Shown: positions 1-5,463 of the stretch, one piece after another | Layout of the letters: every line of letters starts with the position of its first letter | Numbering within the stretch: position 1 is the first letter of the stretch | Source: an uncultured Streptomyces sp. | GTDB taxonomy: Bacteria; Actinomycetota; Actinomycetes; Streptomycetales; Streptomycetaceae | Assembly: GCA_946480485.1 (NCBI GenBank) | Contig: CAMLJW010000241.1 | Location: 1 to 7,827, forward strand | DNA length: 7,827 nucleotides | Direction: 5' to 3' | Program-made: the position numbers and the translations under genes | The notes under the pieces: generated by a model | What the model saw: the letters and a program-made list of their open reading frames with translations, nothing else | Database searches by the model: none | Told to the model about the DNA's origin: nothing

Positions 1-1
1 G

Positions 2-55
2 GCGGCGGCGCTGGACGCCGTCCGGGATGCGCTGAGCGCGGTCTACGGCGACTAA
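2..55 (+). CDS. 3' end of an unidentified protein-coding gene (partial)
   Basis: One frame runs from the left edge to a TAA at 53-55 and encodes the C-terminal peptide AAALDAVRDALSAVYGD. Every codon except the stop ends in G or C, as expected of a real streptomycete gene. The peptide looks like a closing amphipathic helix, but 17 residues are too few to name a family. The gene converges on the DUF72 gene, with 124 bases between the two stops. Confidence 0.6.
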   Translation, partial: AAALDAVRDALSAVYGD

Positions 56-125
56 CCACGAACCACTGCGCCGGCCACTGCGCCAGGAGCTCCGCGGGAG
101 GGCGGTTCGACAGCTGCGGGTTGTC

Positions 126-158
126 TGCGGCTGGTCGCGCTCGCGCGGCGGAGCCGCA
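126..158. terminator. Candidate bidirectional terminator hairpin between convergent genes
   Basis: TGCGGCT (126-132) and AGCCGCA (152-158) are perfect 7-base inverted arms. The 19-base intervening stretch is rich in CGCG and could fold further. The hairpin sits between the stop of the left-edge + gene (55) and the stop of the - strand DUF72 gene (180-182), where a shared terminator would be expected. There is no U-tract, which is common in streptomycetes. The call rests on position and symmetry only. Confidence 0.4.
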
Positions 159-179
159 CATGTCACAGCCTTGTGCCCC

Positions 180-950
180 TTACGGAGCGCTCAGGCGGCG
201 TGGGGTGCGGGTGACGGTCAGGCCTGCGGCCGTGGCGGCCCGGGCGAAGGCCAGGGCGTCCTGGACTGCCGCGGCGTGCGGATCGTTGTTGAAGTACACG
301 TACACCTGGCGGTCGTCGGGCCAGGCGTCCGCGATGCGGCGCGTCCAGCTCAGCAGGGACTGACGGCCGTAGTGCGGCCACCGGCGGGCGCGTCCGACGT
401 GGAAGCGCACATAGCCCCAGTCGGCGGTCCGCCACAGGGGGGTCACCGGCCGGGCCAGGACGTCCGCCCAGCAGAGCGCGGCTCCCCGCGCCTCGAGCAC
501 CTCGCGTACTTGGGGCGTCCACCAGGAGTCATGGCGCGCCTCTACCGCGACCCGGGTGCCGGAAGGGAAGCGGGCGAGGCAGTCGTCGAGAAGCCCGACG
601 TCGGCGCTCAGTGTGGGCGGGAGCTGGAGCAGCACAGGTCCGAGCCGGTCGCCGAGTCCGGCGGCGTGGCTCATCAGGCGGTGCACCGGCTCCTCGGGGT
701 CCCGCAGGCGCTTGATGTGGGTCAGGAAGCGGCTCGCCTTGACGGCCACCACGAAGTCCGGCGGTGTGCGCTCCCGCCATGCCTCGAAGGTCTCCCGCGA
801 AGGCAGCCGGTAGAAGGCGTTGTTGATCTCGACCGTGGCGAACCGCGCCGCGTACTCCTCCAGCCAGCGCCGGGTCGGCACCCCTGGCGGGTACAGGACG
901 CCGCGCCAGTCCTTGTACTGCCATCCCGACGTGCCCACGAAAAGGGTCAT
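180..950 (-). CDS. DUF72 (YecE-like) domain protein
   Basis: This 256-residue protein matches the length and motif order of the DUF72/YecE family, a TIM-barrel-like family of undetermined biochemical function. Visible family signatures are the N-terminal VGTSGWQYKDWRG (5-17), VEINNAFYRLP (40-50), FVVAVKASRFLTHIKRL (66-82), VLLQLPP (106-112), VEARHDSWW (136-144), WGYVRFH (178-184) and VYVYFNND near 216-223. There is no signal peptide or membrane segment, so it should be cytosolic. The ATG at 950 gives the usual family N-terminus; a G-rich stretch (GGGGG) lies only about three bases upstream, so the ribosome binding site is weak. It is monocistronic: convergent with the left-edge gene and divergent from the lipase. 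It appears intact. The family call is firm; its role cannot be read from context. Confidence 0.93.
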   Translation of the reverse strand: MTLFVGTSGWQYKDWRGVLYPPGVPTRRWLEEYAARFATVEINNAFYRLPSRETFEAWRERTPPDFVVAVKASRFLTHIKRLRDPEEPVHRLMSHAAGLGDRLGPVLLQLPPTLSADVGLLDDCLARFPSGTRVAVEARHDSWWTPQVREVLEARGAALCWADVLARPVTPLWRTADWGYVRFHVGRARRWPHYGRQSLLSWTRRIADAWPDDRQVYVYFNNDPHAAAVQDALAFARAATAAGLTVTRTPRRLSAP

Positions 951-1271
951 ACCCCCATCAAAGCACCAATCGCCCTGCGGTCCGTCGCTGCGGATCCTCC
1001 GTGGCTACAGGTGCAGGCCGGCGTCCGCACCCTGCCGAGCTCCGGGAACCGACGCCGGGGACGCGCCCCGGCGCAGTCGTACAGCTCTGCCAGGGTCGCC
1101 CCCTCGCGGCCCACCCCCTCCTCCGTGCCCAGCCAGTTCACCGACTTGCTGGGTCAGGGGGCCGATTTCGAGGCGAGCCAGGCAGCGGCCGGGGCGGCCA
1201 CGGCCCATTCGACTCCTGCCGTGAGTGCACGGGCGAACCCGGGGTGAAGGTGCCAAGTGGGTTCCGGTAAG

Positions 1272-1290
1272 GCCAGAAAAGGTTTTTGGC
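1272..1290. repeat. Inverted repeat upstream of the lipase gene
   Basis: GCCAGAAA (1272-1279) pairs with TTTTTGGC (1283-1290) around a three-base AGG loop, with one G-T wobble. It lies 66 bases upstream of the lipase start, overlaps a possible -35 element (TTGGCA, 1286-1291) and is unusually A/T-rich for this DNA. It could be an operator or a weak terminator for transcription entering from the left; the sequence does not decide. Confidence 0.35.
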
Positions 1291-1314
1291 AATTCCTGTC
1301 AACACGCGTAGCTG
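1286..1314 (+). promoter_or_regulatory. Possible lipase promoter
   Basis: TTGGCA (1286-1291) is followed after 17 bases by TAGCTG (1309-1314), a spacing suited to a SigA/HrdB-type promoter. The -35 is good; the -10 lacks the final T. The -10 falls inside a perfect short palindrome, GTAGCTGCTAC (1308-1318), a possible regulator site. The predicted transcript would start roughly 30 bases before the lipase ATG. Confidence 0.3.
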
Positions 1315-1355
1315 CTACCACAGTTAGGTGCTGAGATCTGCTAAAGGGAGGTTCC

Positions 1356-2165
1356 ATGAGACGTTCCCGACTCACGGCATACGTGACCACGCTCCTCCTC
1401 GCCGCCGGATTCGCCCTCACCGGGGCCACGGCCGCGCAGGCATCCCAAGAGGCCACGGCCACCGGCTATGTGGCCCTCGGCGACTCCTACTCCTCCGGTC
1501 TCGGCTCGGGCGGCTACATCGCCTCCAGTGGCAGCTGCAAGCGCAGCACGAAGGCGTACCCGTACCTCTGGGCCGCCGCCCATTCACCCTCGTCGTTCCA
1601 CTTCACTGCATGCTCGGGTGCTCGCACGGGTGATGTCGTGGCGGACCAGCTGGGTCCGCTCGGCTCCGGCACCGGTCTGGTCTCTCTTACCATCGGCGGC
1701 AACGACGCCGGTTTCGCCGACGTCATGACGACCTGTGTCCTCCGGTCCGAGAGCGCCTGCGTCGCCCGCATCAACACCGCGAAGGGGTACGTCGACTCGA
1801 CGCTGCCGGGCAGGCTCGACTCCGTCTACTCGGCGATCAGCGCGAAGGCTCCGGCGGCCCATGTGGTCGTCCTGGGCTACCCCCGCCTCTACAAGCCGAA
1901 CGGCGGTTGCGTGGCCGGCCTCTCCGAGACCGAGCGGGCCGCCATCAACAACGCCGCCGACTACCTGGACAGCGCCATCGCCAAGCGTGCCGCCGACCAC
2001 GGCTTCACATTCGGCGACGTCCGGAGCACGTTCACCGGACACGAGATCTGCTCGGGCCGCCCCTGGCTGCGCAGTGTCAACTGGCTGAACATCAGCGAGT
2101 CGTACCACCCGAACGCGGCCGGCCAGTCCGGCGGCTATCTGCCCGTTCTCAACGGTGTGACCTGA
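1356..2165 (+). CDS. Secreted SGNH/GDSL-family lipase/esterase
   Basis: This 269-residue secreted hydrolase of the SGNH superfamily should cleave ester bonds of lipids or aryl esters outside the cell. Residues 1-29 form a Sec signal peptide: MRRSR, a hydrophobic core, and likely cleavage after AQA. Block I is GDSYSSG with nucleophile Ser44; block III is GGND with Asn116; block V is SYHPN with His251. SerHisAsp-type geometry is typical of the streptomycete lipases of about 268 residues. Six cysteines (61, 86, 127, 135, 185, 232) remain after cleavage, enough for the three disulfides known in that group. The ATG is preceded by GGGAGG at ideal spacing. The gene is complete and single; downstream lies a broken anti-sigma factor remnant. 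Family call is very safe; whether long-chain lipids or small esters are preferred is not visible. Confidence 0.95.
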   Translation: MRRSRLTAYVTTLLLAAGFALTGATAAQASQEATATGYVALGDSYSSGLGSGGYIASSGSCKRSTKAYPYLWAAAHSPSSFHFTACSGARTGDVVADQLGPLGSGTGLVSLTIGGNDAGFADVMTTCVLRSESACVARINTAKGYVDSTLPGRLDSVYSAISAKAPAAHVVVLGYPRLYKPNGGCVAGLSETERAAINNAADYLDSAIAKRAADHGFTFGDVRSTFTGHEICSGRPWLRSVNWLNISESYHPNAAGQSGGYLPVLNGVT

Positions 2166-2171
2166 GCCCAG

Positions 2172-2479
2172 CTCGACGGGGAGCCGGGCCAGGCACGTGA
2201 GATCGCACACGTTCTCGCGGTACCGGACGCCGTCGCGACCGCCGGACACGACGCAGACGGGCGGGGGACAACGTCGTCGCGTCCGCCTCGCAGCGCACCG
2301 CTCTCGTGACCGCCGCGGGCCTCGGCACACCTACGAACGGAAGGGTCCACCAGCTGTGGCTCATGCGACCCGAGGTGAAACCGCGCTCCCTGGGCCTGTT
2401 CGATGGGGACAGGCCCCTTGGTGGCCACCGACCTGCATACGTACGTGACTCACTTGCTGTCACGGTAGAACCGCAGGGG
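2172..2479 (+). pseudogene. C-terminal remnant of an RskA-type anti-sigma factor
   Basis: Three pieces in two + strand frames reproduce, in order, the extracytoplasmic C-terminal domain of RskA-like anti-sigma factors. Piece 1 (about 2172-2261, same frame as the lipase) contains REIAHVLAVPDAVAT, like the family's 'REVAAVLAAPDA' segment. Piece 2 (about 2264-2419) reads TALVTAAGLGTPTNGRVHQL followed by WLM, then RSLGLFDGD, matching 'F/LVASGLPPLPxGxxYQLWL...RSAGLL'. Piece 3 switches frame (2418-2453, LVATDLHTYVTH) and back (2453-2479, LAVTVEPQG), matching the 'GxAVTVEPAGGS' end. The first shift lies at a five-G run (2263-2267). The cytoplasmic N-terminal half and transmembrane helix are absent, because the lipase occupies that position. 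No sigma factor gene is in the window. The family match is from memory of the domain consensus; it is strong because several separate motifs appear in correct order. Confidence 0.75.
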
Positions 2480-2564
2480 ACTCTGCACAGCCCGCTACCG
2501 CACCTGTTGTCCAAGTCGCCGCGAAGTCGGCTGCATTCGAAGAGTGATCGTCAACAGCCTTACA

Positions 2565-2629
2565 GGGCAGGTGAATCCTGCGCCTGGGATGCACGCGTGT
2601 GATGCGGGAGCGATAGGGTTAACCTGCCC
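2565..2629 (+). promoter_or_regulatory. Long-range inverted repeat, possible structured leader of the 89-codon gene
   Basis: GGGCAGGT (2565-2572) and ACCTGCCC (2622-2629) are perfect 8-base complements enclosing 49 bases that contain a smaller ATCC/GGAT pair (2576-2590) and the near-palindrome GCACGCGTGT. The second arm ends 33 bases before the start codon of the small gene. If transcribed, it could fold as a closed multi-stem leader. It matches no riboswitch class I can name, so treat it as a structural hypothesis. Confidence 0.3.
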
Positions 2630-2662
2630 GGGCCGGGTGCCCTCGTATGGGTGGGGAGTGAC

Positions 2663-2932
2663 ATGGAACAGATAACAGTGCGTGGCAGGGCGCGAGTCCC
2701 TGCGATCACCTGCGGGAGCAGCGCGAGCAGTTCGCGCCTCGACCGCCATCTCTCGGTGATGGGTGGCCCTGCCATCCCACAGCGTGAGACGGTCGAGGCG
2801 ATGTCGCTGATGCGTGAACTCACCGCGCGTGACAACGCGCACGAGCGCACCGGCAGGGGTGCGCGGGTGAGGCGGGTCTCGCTCTTCGCGCCACTGCGCC
2901 GACTGCGTCGTTCCCTGTTCGGCGGCCACTGA
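2663..2932 (+). CDS. Small protein of unknown function, arginine-rich C-terminus
   Basis: This 89-residue frame begins at ATG 2663, preceded by GGGGAG at good spacing; a GTG in the same frame at 2651 has no ribosome binding site and is less likely. Codon use is streptomycete-like, though with more T and A at third positions than the large genes. I recognise no domain. Residues 16-34 are serine/cysteine-containing and polar (one Cys, Cys17), 41-62 look helical and charged, and 62-83 hold nine arginines around the hydrophobic stretch VSLFAPL, an amphipathic basic tail that could contact nucleic acid, membrane or ribosome. There is no signal peptide or transmembrane helix. A strong hairpin follows the stop directly. 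It is flanked by two gene remnants yet looks intact, with its own ribosome binding site and terminator, which argues that it is functional. Confidence 0.65.
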   Translation: MEQITVRGRARVPAITCGSSASSSRLDRHLSVMGGPAIPQRETVEAMSLMRELTARDNAHERTGRGARVRRVSLFAPLRRLRRSLFGGH

Positions 2933-2952
2933 TCAGCGGCCCCGGTCGCTGA
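2933..2952 (+). terminator. Terminator hairpin after the small gene
   Basis: TCAGCG (2933-2938) and CGCTGA (2947-2952) pair perfectly, and the stem extends inward by a G-U and a C-G pair, leaving a four-base loop. It starts at the base after the TGA of the 89-codon gene. No U-tract follows, as is usual in this genus. Confidence 0.6.
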
Positions 2953-2988
2953 CAGGCGAGCCGACCCAGCAGGATCCCCGACCCGCAC

Positions 2989-3114
2989 TCAGGCGACCGC
3001 ACCGACCCGGCGCAGCGCTGCGATCTCATCGTCCGTCATCCCCACGGCACGCAGCGGCGCCCCGGTGTGCGCTCCGAGCGCGGGTACGGTCTCCCCTTCG
3101 CACTCGACAAAGTC
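2989..3114 (-). pseudogene. C-terminal remnant of a CaiB/BaiF-type (family III) CoA-transferase
   Basis: Immediately after the GntR stop, in the same frame, 41 codons remain open to a TGA at 2989-2991. They include VPALGAHTGAPLRAVGMTD followed by DEIAALRRVGAVA. This matches the C-terminal end of family III CoA-transferases, typically 'PALGxHTxxVLxELGxxxxEIAALRxxGVV'. Full members are about 380-420 residues, so roughly 90% of the gene is missing. There is no start codon or ribosome binding site, and two consecutive TAG codons (3115-3120) separate it from the GntR coding sequence. Codon use remains G/C-ending, so the loss looks fairly recent. The family assignment rests on a short but characteristic tail. 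Confidence 0.65.
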
Positions 3115-3117
3115 CTA

Positions 3118-3867
3118 CTACTGGGCGTCGAGGGTGACCGTGAAGGAGAACCGGTCGCCGCGGTAGTGGATGACCGCCACGTCGATGACCTGTCCGCCCT
3201 CGTCGTAGGCGATGCCCGTGTAGTGCAGGATCGGGCTGAGTAGCGGCACTTGGAGCAGGCGGGCCGTCTCCGGGTCCGCCAGCCGGGCCTCGACGGTGTC
3301 GGTGATGCGGCTGACGAGTATGCCCACCACGTCCCGCAGCACCTTCGTCATCGGCCGGCGGACCAGGTCCTCCAGGTCGATGCGCTCGGCGAGTTCGGGC
3401 CGCACGTAGTTGCGAGCGTGGTTCGTCGGTTCGCCGGTCTTCTCGTCGCTCCGCAGCCGGTGGTACGTCGCCACCTCGGCCAGATGGGGGAAATACTCGG
3501 TGAGTTCGCCCGACACGGGCGCCGTGCCATGGCCGATCAGCTCCGTCGTCATACCCGACTGCTGGGCCACGATCGCGTCTACGGAGCCGAGCAGCCGCAC
3601 CGGCGCGCCCCGCTGCGCCCTCGGTTCGATGAACGTACCGCGCCTGCGATGACGCGTGATGAGCCTTTCGTCCTCCAGCTCCTTGAGCGCCTGCCGCATG
3701 GTCAGCACGCTCACCCCGTAATGCCCCGCCAGCTGTTCCTCGGTGGGCAGGCGCAGCGGGTCCTCCGGTGACCGCCCGAGTATCGAGGCACGCAGGGACT
3801 GTGAGACCTGGTACCAGAGCGGCAGTTTGCGGTTCAGGGCGATCGAGTCAGGGGCGAATGCGGTCAC
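3118..3867 (-). CDS. GntR-family transcriptional regulator, HutC/UTRA subfamily
   Basis: This 249-residue regulator has an N-terminal winged helix-turn-helix (about residues 14-82), with the GntR signature LPTEEQLAGHYGVSVLTMRQ at 40-59 followed by ALKELEDERLI and the wing R-R-G-T-F. The rest (about 105-245) is a UTRA ligand-binding fold: YHRLRSDEKTGEPTNHARNY, a central helix pair, and the closing strand VIDVAVIHYRGDRFSFTV. The size is normal for HutC-type proteins, which usually repress transcription until a small carboxylate or aromatic ligand binds. Start is a GTG at 3867; no clear ribosome binding site precedes it, so coupling to the upstream hmgA message is likely (27-base gap). Control of hmgA is inferred from linkage only. 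A double TAG stop ends the gene, followed by the CoA-transferase remnant. Confidence 0.92.
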   Translation of the reverse strand: MTAFAPDSIALNRKLPLWYQVSQSLRASILGRSPEDPLRLPTEEQLAGHYGVSVLTMRQALKELEDERLITRHRRRGTFIEPRAQRGAPVRLLGSVDAIVAQQSGMTTELIGHGTAPVSGELTEYFPHLAEVATYHRLRSDEKTGEPTNHARNYVRPELAERIDLEDLVRRPMTKVLRDVVGILVSRITDTVEARLADPETARLLQVPLLSPILHYTGIAYDEGGQVIDVAVIHYRGDRFSFTVTLDAQ

Positions 3868-3875
3868 GGAGGTAT

Positions 3876-3890
3876 CCGTATCGGTTACGG
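3876..3890. repeat. Short inverted repeat in the hmgA-gntR gap
   Basis: CCGTA (3876-3880) and TACGG (3886-3890) are perfect arms around TCGGT, placed between the hmgA stop and the regulator's GTG. A stem here would lie in the region expected for ribosome loading on the regulator. It may tune translation or be chance in such GC-rich DNA. Confidence 0.3.
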
Positions 3891-3894
3891 GCGT

Positions 3895-5244
3895 TCAGCG
3901 CAACGGGCCGAAGTGACGCTCAAGGCCCTGCCACACGTCGTCGTACCCGCGCTGCAGGTGCTCCGCCCGCGCCGCCTGCGCCGTGGCGGTCACCGGCCAG
4001 CGGGTCTCGAACATGAAGGCCAGGCCGTCGTCGACCTTCTGCGGTTTCAGCTCGGCGGCGCTCGCCCGGTCGAAGGTCTCCCGGTCCGGCCCGTGCGCAG
4101 ACATCATGTTGTGCAGCGAACCCCCGCCCGGGACGAAGCCCCCCGGACCGGCTGTCTTGGCGTCGTACGCGCCCTCGATGAGCCCCATGTACTCGCTCAT
4201 CACGTTCCGGTGGAAGTACGGCGGCCGGAACGTGTCCTCGCCCACCAGCCAGCGCGGCGCGAAGACCACGAAGTCGACGCCGGCCAGGCCCGGGGTGTCG
4301 GTCGGCGAGGTCAGGACGGTGAAGATCGACGGATCCGGGTGGTCGTAGCCGATGCTGCCCATCACATTGAAACGGCGCAGATCGTAGACGTACGGCAGAT
4401 GGCTGCCGTGCCAGGCGACGACATCCAGCGGCGAGTGGTCGTACATCGCGGTCCACAGGTTGCCGCAGAACTTGTTCACCACCTCCACCGGGCCCTCGAC
4501 GTCCTCGTACGCGGCCACCGGTGCCTGGAAGTCCCGCGCGTTCGCAAGGCCGTTGGCGCCGATCGGGCCGAGCTCCGGGAGCTCGAAGGGCGCCCCGTAG
4601 TTCTCACACACGTAACCGCGTACGGTCGGGCTCTGCCCGCTGTCCGGCACATCGTCGAGAAGCTCCACGCGCAAGCGCACCCCGCGCGGAATCAGCGCCA
4701 CATGTCCGGGCTCCACACGCAGCAGCCCGAACTCGGTGCGCAGGAGCAGCCCGCCGCGCTCGGGCACGATCAGCAGCTCGCCGTCGGCGTCGCTGAACAC
4801 CCGCTCCATCGAGGAGTCGGCGTGGTACAGGTGTACGGCCATGCCGGTGCGCCGCGTCGCGTCGCCGTTGCCGCCGAGGGTCCACAGGCCCCGTAGGAAA
4901 TCCGTGCCCGGCTCGGGATCCGGCAAGGGGTTCCAGCGCAGCCGGTTCGGGTCGGGCGCCGTCTCCGTGAAGGGTGCCGTGCGCAGGGCCCCGTTGCCGG
5001 TGCGCGTGAACGCCGGGTGGGCAGCCGACGGGCGGATCCGGTACAGCCACGAACGGCGGTTGTGTGCCCTCGGCTCCGTGAACGCCGAACCGCTCAGCTG
5101 CTCCGCGTACAGCCCGAGCGGTGCGCGCTGCGGTGAGTTGCGGCCGATCGGCAGCGCGCCCGGCACCGCCTCCGAACTGTGCTCGTTGCCGAAACCCGGG
5201 AGGTATGTCAGTGCCTCGGCGGTCTTCCGCGCGTCCCCGCTCAT
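3895..5244 (-). CDS. hmgA: Homogentisate 1,2-dioxygenase
   Basis: The enzyme opens the ring of homogentisate with O2 to give 4-maleylacetoacetate, a central step of tyrosine and phenylalanine breakdown, using non-heme Fe(II) in the cytosol. The 449 residues match the usual length of about 430-445. Diagnostic segments: [13 protein letters not shown] near the N-terminus (14-26), [12 protein letters not shown] (63-74), [20 protein letters not shown] (261-280, with likely catalytic His279), [20 protein letters not shown] (341-360, iron ligands His345 and Glu351), and [15 protein letters not shown] (373-387, ligand His384). All iron ligands are present. Start: ATG 5244 has GAGGGAG at ideal spacing; an upstream in-frame ATG at 5265 would add seven residues and absorb that site, so it is unlikely. 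It is probably cotranscribed with the GntR gene. Maleylacetoacetate isomerase and fumarylacetoacetase genes are not in the window. Confidence 0.97.
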   Translation of the reverse strand: MSGDARKTAEALTYLPGFGNEHSSEAVPGALPIGRNSPQRAPLGLYAEQLSGSAFTEPRAHNRRSWLYRIRPSAAHPAFTRTGNGALRTAPFTETAPDPNRLRWNPLPDPEPGTDFLRGLWTLGGNGDATRRTGMAVHLYHADSSMERVFSDADGELLIVPERGGLLLRTEFGLLRVEPGHVALIPRGVRLRVELLDDVPDSGQSPTVRGYVCENYGAPFELPELGPIGANGLANARDFQAPVAAYEDVEGPVEVVNKFCGNLWTAMYDHSPLDVVAWHGSHLPYVYDLRRFNVMGSIGYDHPDPSIFTVLTSPTDTPGLAGVDFVVFAPRWLVGEDTFRPPYFHRNVMSEYMGLIEGAYDAKTAGPGGFVPGGGSLHNMMSAHGPDRETFDRASAAELKPQKVDDGLAFMFETRWPVTATAQAARAEHLQRGYDDVWQGLERHFGPLR

Positions 5245-5263
5245 GGTCGCTCCCTCATTCATC

Positions 5264-5287
5264 ATTCCTATGCGACACCGTAGGATT
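5264..5287. promoter_or_regulatory. Imperfect dyad over the hmgA -10, candidate operator
   Basis: ATTCCTATG (5264-5272) and CGTAGGATT (5279-5287) match as inverted arms at seven of nine positions around a six-base centre. The dyad covers the proposed -10 and start point of hmgA, so a bound protein would block transcription. The GntR-family product two genes along the transcript is the obvious candidate binder, but the sequence is not a classical HutC-type site, so this is inference. Confidence 0.35.
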
Positions 5288-5305
5288 CACGATTTCCGGG
5301 CGCAA
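5277..5305 (-). promoter_or_regulatory. Candidate hmgA promoter
   Basis: On the - strand, TTGCGC (5305-5300) is followed after exactly 17 bases by TACGGT (5282-5277), a fair SigA/HrdB-type promoter. Transcription would begin near 5270, about 25 bases before the hmgA ATG. The -10 element lies inside an imperfect dyad (5264-5287). Confidence 0.4.
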
Positions 5306-5325
5306 GACTGCAGCCTTCCCTCAGT

Positions 5326-5345
5326 GGTGCCCAGCGGTGCCCAGC
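5326..5345. repeat. 10-bp tandem duplication in the hmgA/aldehyde dehydrogenase intergenic region
   Basis: GGTGCCCAGC occurs twice head to tail (5326-5335, 5336-5345), followed by a partial third start, GGTTCCC. It lies in the middle of the divergent control region, upstream of both genes. It may be simple slippage or a spacing element. Confidence 0.55.
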
Positions 5346-5410
5346 GGTTCCCCGGTCGGCTGCCATCCCGGGCGGCCCCGGAGGTACTACCTGCGGTACC
5401 TGGCGGACGA

Positions 5411-5429
5411 AAACTAACGCCGTTAGTTT
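5411..5429. promoter_or_regulatory. TetR-family operator upstream of the aldehyde dehydrogenase
   Basis: AAACTAACGCCGTTAGTTT is a 19-bp dyad with perfect 8-base arms around GCC. TA-rich arms stand out sharply against the surrounding GC-rich DNA. The core CTAACG/CGTTAG layout is widespread for TetR/AcrR-family operators in actinobacteria. It ends 34 bases before the proposed ATG, in the position of a core promoter, consistent with repression. The likely binder is the TetR gene at 6966-7607; no copy of the motif lies upstream of that gene, so autoregulation through this site is not evident. Confidence 0.8.
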
Positions 5430-5463
5430 GGCTGCGGACGACGGACCACCCCGGGAGGAAGCC

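Larger units (their letters stand above)
951..1355. other. Gene-free stretch between the DUF72 and lipase genes
   Basis: No convincing gene is seen in these 405 bases. Short - strand frames (for example one reading HPGFARALTAGVEWAV near 1180-1240) have some coding-like third-position bias but break after a few tens of codons, lack a plausible start and ribosome binding site, and match no family I recognise. They may be an old remnant or simple GC-driven openness. The right part (from about 1265) is less GC-rich and carries the lipase control region described separately. Confidence 0.5.

Noticed and set aside
171..1247. A 358-codon + strand frame opposite the DUF72 gene.
   Set aside because: Most of it is antisense to the DUF72 gene; the remaining part shows no domain and no start signal.
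1150..1290. - strand peptide pieces such as HPGFARALTAGVEWAV that hinted at another gene remnant.
   Set aside because: I could not match them to a family in any frame combination, and the coding bias is too weak to call a pseudogene.
2166..2268. Stop-codon readthrough of the lipase into the in-frame anti-sigma piece, giving a fused protein.
   Set aside because: The TGA is followed by no readthrough signal, the lipase already has a complete SGNH domain, and the downstream frame is broken soon after.
2150..2275. A - strand frame reading VCVVSGG, DGVRYRENVCDLTC and LARLPVEL, with cysteine spacing a little like a Kazal-type protease inhibitor.
   Set aside because: The Tyr-to-Cys spacing is one residue off the Kazal pattern, the frame runs into the antisense of the lipase with no stop or start, and the same bases are better explained as the complement of the anti-sigma remnant.
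2565..2590. GGTGAATCCTGCGCC, which recalls a short piece of the c-di-AMP (ydaO) riboswitch consensus.
   Set aside because: The other conserved segments of that riboswitch are not present around it, and the downstream gene is not a cell-wall hydrolase or osmolyte transporter.
3913..4896. A 327-codon + strand frame opposite hmgA.
   Set aside because: It is the complement of a clear homogentisate dioxygenase gene, with no recognisable domain or ribosome binding site.
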